Assembly: GCA_022571825.1 (NCBI GenBank)
Contig: JACZXC010000221.1
Coordinates: forward strand, 1 to 5,609
DNA from: Myxococcales bacterium
Lineage (GTDB): Bacteria > Myxococcota_A > UBA9160 > SMWR01
DNA length: 5,609 nt
Direction of reading: 5' to 3'
The notes under the pieces were generated by a model, which had not been told where the DNA came from, did not search any database, and saw only the letters and a program-made list of their open reading frames with translations. How positions within the stretch are numbered: position 1 is the stretch's first letter; the number at the start of each line of letters is the position of its first letter. The translations under genes and the position numbers were made by a program. Below, piece by piece: positions 1 through 4,268 of this stretch.

Positions 1-190
1 GGAAACAGGGTGTTGAGGAATCATCCCGTCGACCGCGGCTCCCGTCAAGGCGACGGAAACGGGTGGCTCGAAACGGGGTCTCAGATTCCAAAGACCTCGA
101 TTACCCGTTAACGCGCGTTCACGACCCAACCCACCGGGACCCGTCGTGGGCCCCAGTCCGTCGCCCCGGGGACGACGGTTGAGCACCCGG
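1..190. other. Upstream intergenic region, possible 3' tail of an earlier gene
   Basis: No gene can be supported here. On the + strand one frame is open from base 1 to a TAA at 109-111 (36 codons entering from the left edge). It could be the C-terminal tail of a gene that starts outside the window, but its codons do not show the strong G/C third-position bias of the genes downstream. On the - strand a short frame starts at the complement of bases 22-24 and leaves the left edge (MIPQHPVS...). It lacks a well-placed ribosome binding site. Neither can be decided without the neighbouring sequence. Confidence 0.2.
74..99 (+). terminator. Terminator-like hairpin upstream of ftsK (weak)
   Basis: Bases 74-81 (CGGGGTCT) can pair with 92-99 (AGACCTCG) in an 8-bp stem containing one G-T wobble, around a 10-nt loop. 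Only a short ATTA follows and there is no T-run, so it is not a textbook Rho-independent terminator. Its position fits the end of a preceding transcription unit, unless the open frame reaching 111 is a real gene, in which case the hairpin lies inside it. Confidence 0.25.
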
Positions 191-218
191 TTGACGCTAC
201 TCTCGGGCCCCGGATACT
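191..218 (+). promoter_or_regulatory. Candidate sigma70-type promoter of ftsK-lolA
   Basis: A -35-like TTGACG (191-196; 5 of 6 to consensus) is followed after 16 bases by a -10-like GATACT (213-218; 4 of 6, keeping the important second A and final T). Transcription would start near 225, giving a leader of about 43 nt before the ftsK ATG. That leader includes CCCTC (231-235), which can pair with GAGGG (245-249). No other promoter-like pair of comparable quality was seen between 110 and 267. The assignment rests on motif match only. Confidence 0.45.
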
Positions 219-267
219 CTTTGTCGGATTCCCTCCCAGGGGGTGAGGGGCGTGGTTCTCTCGAAGC

Positions 268-2679
268 ATGCCACTGGTGAGAATGCAGTTGGCTAGGACG
301 GCAGCCCAGCGCCGCCGACGTGCACGCCTGCGCCAGTCGCTTTCCGGGCGCGTTGTCGAGGAGTGCTTCGGGGTGGCGCTGCTGGGGGTGGCTCTGCTCG
401 CGGGGATCGCCCTGGTCACCCATTCGGCTGCGGATCCCGTACTCGAGCGATCCCTGGTTGCGAACCGTGCCGGGGTCGTGGGCGCGACCCTCGCCGCCCT
501 GCTCTTCCGGGGGCTCGGCATCGCGGCGGCGGTGTTGGTGGGGGTGTTGGCGGTGCTCGGCTTGCGCCTGGTGATCGGGCGCGGCCTTCCACCCGCCACC
601 TCCCGCTTTTGGCTCGGCGCACTCTTGCTCTTGGTGTCCGCCGCGACGCTTCCTTCGCTACACCCGGGAGTGCTCCCCGAGGGGTTCGGGGGGCTGCAGG
701 GCGGAGCCCTCGGGGAGTTTCTGGCCCGCAACGAGACCTGGCTCGTCGGGACTTGGGGGGCGCTGCTGCTCAACTCGGTCCTGGGCACGATCGGGGCATT
801 GAGCCTGACCGGTATCTCGATGGGCTCGGTGCTTGCGCGCACGGCGCGAGCCCTCGGCTGGCTGAGCGGTGTCGTGGCGGTGCTGGTGGCTCACCTGGGG
901 CGGGGCCTGCTCAACGCCGTGGCGGGGGCTCGACGCGGAGTCCTCGAAGTCGCCGCCGGCGTCCGGGGCGGCGTGACGGCCATGGTCGTCTGGCGAGAGC
1001 GGCGGGCCCGGCGGGCCCGTGTCGCTGCGGCCCGGGCACCCGTCGAGCCCAGCGGGTTGCAAATCGGTGAGGACGGAGCCGGCGCCGCACTCCCGCGTCG
1101 GCGTCTCGGCGCTGGGGAACCCGCCATCGTCGATCACAGTGCCGAACGCGAGAGGCCGACCGGCCGCCAGGAGTCCTTCGATTTTGCCGACGGAGGGGCG
1201 TCGGGTCCTTACACCCTGCCCGACATCTCGATCTTCCGAGCGCCTCCGACCGAAACCCGAGGCTACGACCGCGACAGCCTGATCATGAACTCCCGGATCC
1301 TCGAGAAGAAGCTCCTCGACTTCACCGTGGGCGGTCGCGTGGTCACCGTGCACCCGGGCCCCGTGGTCACCATGTACGAGTTCGAGCCGGCATCCGGCGT
1401 CAAGGTGAACCGAATCGTCAGCCTGGCCGACGACCTCGCCCTCGCGCTGCGGGCCCTCTCGGTGCGCATCATCGCGCCGCTCCCCGGAAAGTCGGTCGTC
1501 GGGGTCGAAGTGGCCAATGCCGAACGCGAGGTCGTCTATCTCCGCGAGGTCCTCGAGGCGGAATCCTTCCGCTCGGAGTCCTCCAAGCTCACGATTGCGA
1601 TCGGCAAGGATATCTTCGGCAATCCGGCCTACGCCGACCTCGGGCGGATGCCCCATCTGTTGGTCGCGGGGGCCACGGGTACGGGCAAGAGCGTCTTTCT
1701 CAATGCCCTGCTGAGTTCGCTCCTATGCCGCACGACTCCGGACGAGCTCAGGCTCCTGTTGATCGATCCGAAGTTACTCGAGCTGTCGGTGTACGATGGA
1801 ATTCCGCACCTTCTTGCGGACGTGATCACCCACCCGAAGCGCGCCGCCGCTGCCCTCCGGGGGATCGTCCACAAGATGGAAGAGAGATATCAGATGATGG
1901 CCGCGCTCGGGGTGCGCAGCATCGAGCAATTCAACACGCGCGTCGATGAAGCGGTTGCCAGGGGAGACGTTTGCTTTCGCCTTCGGGCCAAGCACGGGGA
2001 AGAGGCGGGCGACGAGGTCGAGTACCGCCGACTTCCCTACATCGTGGTCATCATCGATGAGTTGGCGGACCTGATGGTCGTCTCCTCCCACGAGGTCGAA
2101 GAGTCGCTGCAGCGTCTGGCCCAGATGGCGCGGGCGGCCGGAATCCACCTGGTGCTGGCGACCCAGCGACCGAGCGTCGACGTCCTCACCGGCATCATCA
2201 AGGCGAACTTCCCCGCGCGAATTTCGTTTCAGGTGTCCTCGCGGACTGACTCCCGGACGATTCTCGATCAAAATGGGGCCGACCATCTGCTCGGCCAGGG
2301 CGACATGCTGTTTCTCCCCCCCGGCACCTCGAAGCTGCAGCGGTTGCACGGTGCCTACGTGGATGAGGAGGAGCTGCGCCAGCTCGTGGCCTTCCTGCGT
2401 GGGCAGGGTGCCCCGAAATTCGATGAGACGCTGGTCCGCCTGGGTGACGAAGCCGATGCGAGTGCGGCCGCAGGCGAGGACGTCGACGAGATGTACGACC
2501 GCGCACTCGAGATCGTGGCGGACACCCGCAACGCCTCGATCTCGTTCCTTCAGCGCCGGCTCAAGGTGGGGTACAACCGGGCGGCGCGAATGATCGAGCA
2601 GATGGAGCAAGAGGGAATCATCGGACCCCAGCTGGGAACGAAGCCGCGGGAGGTCTTCGTGAGTGCCCTCGAGCCCTGA
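268..2679 (+). CDS. ftsK: FtsK/SpoIIIE-family DNA translocase
   Basis: An 803-residue, inner-membrane-anchored, ATP-driven double-stranded DNA pump. The family moves chromosome termini through the closing septum and, in many bacteria, activates XerCD recombination at dif. Seen: a basic N-terminus (residues 10-29), then about four or five hydrophobic segments (33-52, 67-104, 113-131, 157-190, 195-215), as in FtsK_4TM. An Arg-rich cytoplasmic stretch (243-257) and a short linker to about 330 follow. The motor begins near 332, with Walker A GATGTGKS (468-475, Lys474), Walker B VVIIDE (593-598), the conserved ATQRPSVDV block (from 631) and the SRTDSRTILDQ block (658-668). The C-terminal winged-helix gamma domain (about 740-800), which in relatives reads KOPS/SRS sites, includes GYNRAARMIEQMEQEGIIGP. 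The length resembles SpoIIIE (about 790) rather than E. coli FtsK (about 1330), which has a long linker. The ATG at 268 is the first start after an in-frame TGA (244-246). Its ribosome binding site is poor: GAGGGG at 245-250 is 17 nt away. GTG 277 or ATG 283 remain possible. The lolA start abuts its stop codon. Confidence 0.97.
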   Translation: MPLVRMQLARTAAQRRRRARLRQSLSGRVVEECFGVALLGVALLAGIALVTHSAADPVLERSLVANRAGVVGATLAALLFRGLGIAAAVLVGVLAVLGLRLVIGRGLPPATSRFWLGALLLLVSAATLPSLHPGVLPEGFGGLQGGALGEFLARNETWLVGTWGALLLNSVLGTIGALSLTGISMGSVLARTARALGWLSGVVAVLVAHLGRGLLNAVAGARRGVLEVAAGVRGGVTAMVVWRERRARRARVAAARAPVEPSGLQIGEDGAGAALPRRRLGAGEPAIVDHSAERERPTGRQESFDFADGGASGPYTLPDISIFRAPPTETRGYDRDSLIMNSRILEKKLLDFTVGGRVVTVHPGPVVTMYEFEPASGVKVNRIVSLADDLALALRALSVRIIAPLPGKSVVGVEVANAEREVVYLREVLEAESFRSESSKLTIAIGKDIFGNPAYADLGRMPHLLVAGATGTGKSVFLNALLSSLLCRTTPDELRLLLIDPKLLELSVYDGIPHLLADVITHPKRAAAALRGIVHKMEERYQMMAALGVRSIEQFNTRVDEAVARGDVCFRLRAKHGEEAGDEVEYRRLPYIVVIIDELADLMVVSSHEVEESLQRLAQMARAAGIHLVLATQRPSVDVLTGIIKANFPARISFQVSSRTDSRTILDQNGADHLLGQGDMLFLPPGTSKLQRLHGAYVDEEELRQLVAFLRGQGAPKFDETLVRLGDEADASAAAGEDVDEMYDRALEIVADTRNASISFLQRRLKVGYNRAARMIEQMEQEGIIGPQLGTKPREVFVSALEP
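1002..1019 (+). repeat. Exact 9-bp tandem duplication within ftsK
   Basis: GCGGGCCCG occurs twice head to tail (1002-1010 and 1011-1019). It codes for part of the Arg/Ala-rich segment just after the last membrane helix of FtsK (around residues 246-251). The in-frame repeat adds positive charge on the cytoplasmic side and probably arose by replication slippage in GC-rich DNA. The linker is expected to tolerate such length changes. Confidence 0.6.
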
Positions 2680-3441
2680 ATGAACCCGCGTCCGACTCGT
2701 CCGACCGCGTTGGAACCGATGCTGCAGCGGCTCTTCGTCGCTGCGCTGGTGCTGGGGCTCTCGGTCGAGGCGAAGGGCAATGGGGATCCGCCTGGGCCCC
2801 CGAGCTCCGATGCGGAAAACTGTGCCGAGGGCGCCATCGATGCCGTGCAACGCCGTTACCGGTCGATTCGCGATCTGAGCGCGCGTTTCACCCAGACCAC
2901 GCGATCCGTGGCGTTGGGCAATCGGCCGTCGTCGCCCGTCCTCGAGTCCGCCGGGTCCGTCGTCTTCGCCAAGCCCGGAAAAATGCGTTGGTCCTACGAA
3001 CAACCCGACGAGAGCCTCGTGGTGAGCGACGGAAAGATCCTCTGGCTCTACGACCCCGTTCACCGCGAGGCCCAACGGCTGAGCGTGGCCCAGGGCGAGA
3101 CCCTATCCGGAGCCGCGATCCAGTTTCTGCTGGGGGAAGGCGACATCGAGGGCGAATTTCGGGTCACGGTGGAATTCTGCGACGCAGCGGATGCACGGCT
3201 GGAACTGATCCCGCGAAGGCCGGCCAGCTATGAGAAGCTGCGCATTCGCACGGATCCCCGGAGCGGTGAGATCCTGGCGACGACGGTGGTGGACCTGTTG
3301 GGCAACGTGACCGAGGTGTCGTTTACCGAGATCCGGTCGAACCTCGACCCGCCCTCGGAGCTGTTTCGTTTCGACCCACCCTCCGGCGTCCGCGTGATCG
3401 ACCTGGATGCGAGCCGCGGGGCTGGAGGCGGCCGGAATTGA
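2680..3441 (+). CDS. lolA: Outer membrane lipoprotein carrier protein LolA
   Basis: Periplasmic chaperone that takes mature lipoproteins from the LolCDE ABC transporter and carries their acyl chains across the periplasm to the outer membrane. The 253-residue product has a Sec-type signal: hydrophobic core at about 18-30 (LFVAALVLGLSVEA) and a plausible cleavage site after VEA (residue 31). The mature part matches LolA along its length: an amphipathic N-terminal helix (51-73, ending LSARFTQ), G-x-V-x-F-x-KPGKMRW (92-104), QPDES followed by VSDGKILWLYDP, the DLLGNVTEVSFTEI strand region and FRFDPPSGVRVID near the end. It is slightly longer than E. coli LolA (about 200 residues) because of an N-terminal linker and a Gly-rich tail. 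The start codon directly follows the ftsK TGA (TGAATG), suggesting translational coupling; no independent strong Shine-Dalgarno is visible. ATG 2719 (residue 14) would give a tighter signal peptide and is a realistic alternative. Two cysteines (48 and 167) lie in the exported part. No lolB-like gene is nearby, as expected outside beta/gammaproteobacteria. Confidence 0.93.
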   Translation: MNPRPTRPTALEPMLQRLFVAALVLGLSVEAKGNGDPPGPPSSDAENCAEGAIDAVQRRYRSIRDLSARFTQTTRSVALGNRPSSPVLESAGSVVFAKPGKMRWSYEQPDESLVVSDGKILWLYDPVHREAQRLSVAQGETLSGAAIQFLLGEGDIEGEFRVTVEFCDAADARLELIPRRPASYEKLRIRTDPRSGEILATTVVDLLGNVTEVSFTEIRSNLDPPSELFRFDPPSGVRVIDLDASRGAGGGRN

Positions 3442-3855
3442 CCGAAGCGCGGCACCGGTCCCCCGGATTTGTCGCGCGTTCTGGCGGTTGCCGAGGGTTG
3501 CCCAAAGGGGTCGCCCCGGACCTCAGGAGTCCGCGGAAGTGCCGAATATGGGTAGGTTGTTTCCGCAGGGCGCGGGGTGCCGCAATCTTCGGCGGGGCCT
3601 GCGGGCCCCATGGAAACCGGCGGTTCGCCGACGGATTTCCGTCAAAAACGCAACCGATCCGCAGCATCGCATCTCCAGGTTGCAGGGAGTGCGCAAGATC
3701 CATTCGGGGGCTGGAAGCGTGAGCGCAAGTGGCTTGGGTTCGACCCGGAGGTGTTCACGATTTCCGCTTGGCTCTGTATTTCCTGCCATTGCCTTGTCGG
3801 GTGGGTAGCGATGAATAGGAATGCGCCGCGGGGCACGCGCGCAGGCGCGGAATGG
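3442..3855. other. Gene-free region downstream of lolA with clustered hairpins
   Basis: No convincing coding sequence or known RNA family was recognised. Frames open on either strand have irregular codon usage and Trp/Cys/Arg-rich translations unlike proteins. Short inverted repeats are dense: CCGG-TCCC-CCGG (3455-3466, inside a GCGCG/CGCGC pair at 3447-3451 and 3473-3477, followed by TT), GGGG-TCG-CCCC (3507-3517), CGGAC/GTCCG (3517-3533), GGGGCC-TGCG-GGCCCC (3594-3609), CGGCG/CGCCG (3618-3630) and GACGG/CCGTC (3630-3643). None has a proper downstream T-run, so no clear lolA terminator can be named. Many short hairpins are expected by chance at this GC content. Confidence 0.5.
3594..3609. 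other. Strong GC hairpin downstream of lolA
   Basis: GGGGCC (3594-3599) and GGCCCC (3604-3609) form a perfect 6-bp all-GC stem with a TGCG loop. It is the most stable short hairpin in the lolA downstream region and could act as a transcript-end stabiliser or part of a structured RNA. It is not a classical terminator because no T-tract follows on either strand. Confidence 0.35.
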
Positions 3856-3883
3856 TTGACACCGGGAGGCCCTGGGTTATTCT
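3856..3883 (+). promoter_or_regulatory. Candidate sigma70-type promoter for the ARC/Mpa gene
   Basis: A perfect -35 box TTGACA (3856-3861) is separated by 16 bases from TATTCT (3878-3883; 4 of 6 to TATAAT, including positions 1, 2 and 6). Transcription would start at about 3890. The region just upstream (3820-3850) is very GC-rich, whereas 3876-3907 is locally AT-richer, as expected around a melting region. It points toward the proteasomal ATPase, about 380 nt downstream. This is the best promoter match in the window, but it is a motif call only. Confidence 0.55.
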
Positions 3884-3898
3884 CGAAAAGGTTCGAGA
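3881..3898. promoter_or_regulatory. Inverted repeat overlapping -10 and start site (possible operator)
   Basis: TCTCGAA (3881-3887) and TTCGAGA (3892-3898) are perfect 7-bp inverted arms around AAGG. The repeat covers the second half of the -10 box and the predicted transcription start, the usual place for a repressor operator. The arms are separated by 4 bases, so the dyad centres lie about one helical turn apart, suiting a dimeric helix-turn-helix protein. Alternatively, in RNA it would be a modest hairpin followed by TTT, acting as a weak terminator or 5'-end stabiliser. It does not fit the LexA-box spacing GAAC-N4-GTTC or CIRCE. Confidence 0.4.
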
Positions 3899-3953
3899 TT
3901 TCGGTAGGTTCCGCGACTTTCAGCATCCCCCTACAGGACGAAGCGGCGCGCGG

Positions 3954-3978
3954 ACCGGGCCTTCGTCTCGCGCCCGGT
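3954..3978 (+). other. Leader hairpin
   Basis: ACCGGGC (3954-3960) is the exact reverse complement of GCCCGGT (3972-3978), giving a 7-bp stem with an 11-nt loop. It lies 56 nt after the predicted inverted-repeat operator, in the presumed 5' leader of the proteasomal ATPase gene. No T-run follows, so transcription termination is unlikely. Its role is unknown. Confidence 0.35.
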
Positions 3979-4171
3979 AGGCTGATGTGCACGCCGGGCG
4001 ACGGGTGGTGGCGGGAGATTGCGCAGTCACATGAGCACCTCGGCTCGGCCCACCGAGTCGCAGAGGTTTTCTGGCGTGGCAAACCATGCGTCGACCGAAG
4101 GCAGCTCGAGGTCCATAGGCCGCACCACCCGACCTATCGCGTCGGTATCTTCTGGAGGAACAGCTCTGTTC

Positions 4172-4197
4172 GCATGCCTCGCGGCGAGGCGGCATGC
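4172..4197 (+). other. Long imperfect palindrome in the leader
   Basis: GCATGCC (4172-4178) is exactly complementary to GGCATGC (4191-4197). The inner CCTCGC (4177-4182) can alternatively pair with GCGAGG (4184-4189), so the 26-base element can adopt two competing folds. It lies about 70 nt before the ATPase start and encloses the in-frame ATG at 4194, which would be sequestered if the hairpin forms. It could be a protein-binding dyad or RNA structure. There is no terminator T-run. Confidence 0.4.
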
Positions 4198-4254
4198 GGC
4201 TTGCAGGTATTCAAAGCCTGTCGAGCCGCCGACCCATCCACAGGGCCGGTGAGC

Positions 4255-4264
4255 GGAGAGAGGG
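4255..4264 (+). promoter_or_regulatory. Purine-rich ribosome binding site of the ARC/Mpa gene
   Basis: GGAGAGAGGG precedes the ATG at 4269. The GGAG core is 10 nt from the start and the AGAGGG part 4 nt, so at least one Shine-Dalgarno register is acceptable. This supports 4269 over the in-frame ATG at 4194, which has only GAGG four bases upstream, inside a hairpin. Confidence 0.6.
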
Positions 4265-4268
4265 TGGT

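Larger units (their letters stand above)
3890..4268 (+). other. Predicted long 5' leader of the ARC/Mpa transcript
   Basis: If the promoter at 3856-3883 is used, about 380 nt precede the ATPase start codon. No short reading frame with a convincing ribosome binding site and codon usage was seen, and no known riboswitch consensus was recognised. It includes hairpins at 3954-3978, 4044-4057 (CTCGG-CCCA-CCGAG, then TTTT at 4067-4070), 4172-4197 and 4198-4227. A second promoter closer to the gene cannot be excluded, but none matched well. Confidence 0.35.

Noticed and set aside
22..50. Minus-strand TTGACG-N17-GATGAT promoter-like pair near the left edge
   Set aside because: The match is weak, and the -10-like box overlaps the only candidate start codon for a leftward gene, so it would need leaderless translation. 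Without sequence to the left it cannot be supported.
108..842. 244-codon minus-strand open frame at the start of ftsK
   Set aside because: It is Ser/Pro/Arg/Thr-rich low-complexity translation typical of a shadow frame, antisense to the FtsK membrane domain, with no domain match.
2401..2408. GGGCAGGG, a match to the E. coli KOPS motif GGGNAGGG read by FtsK
   Set aside because: One or two matches per strand are expected by chance in 5.6 kb at this GC content, and the motif recognised in this lineage is unknown.
1774..3075. 433-codon open frame on the minus strand across ftsK and lolA
   Set aside because: It lies antisense to two well-supported genes and crosses their boundary. Such long antisense frames are a usual by-product of high third-position GC, and its translation has no recognisable domain. 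The same reasoning rejects minus-strand frames at 658-1656 and 4134-4958.
3734..3750. GGGTTCGACCC resembling a tRNA T-arm (also GGTTCGAGA at 3890-3898)
   Set aside because: With the loop set at TTCGACC the five stem pairs do not form, and no anticodon arm or acceptor stem is found at the right distances.
3881..3898. LexA/SOS-box reading of the inverted repeat
   Set aside because: The arms GAA and TTC are 4 bases apart, whereas the Gram-positive-type box GAAC-N4-GTTC needs 6 between them; the direct-repeat GTTC-N7-GTTC form is also absent.
3642..4082. 146-codon minus-strand frame in the lolA-arc gap
   Set aside because: It has no domain, weak codon bias and no convincing ribosome binding site, and it overlaps equally unlikely frames on the other strand. 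The promoter-like elements in the gap point the other way.
4076..4087. GTGGCAAACCAT, resembling the GGCAAACC start of a cyclic-di-GMP-I (GEMM) riboswitch
   Set aside because: The rest of the consensus, notably GGGACGCAAAGCC and the second tetraloop-receptor helix, is missing downstream.
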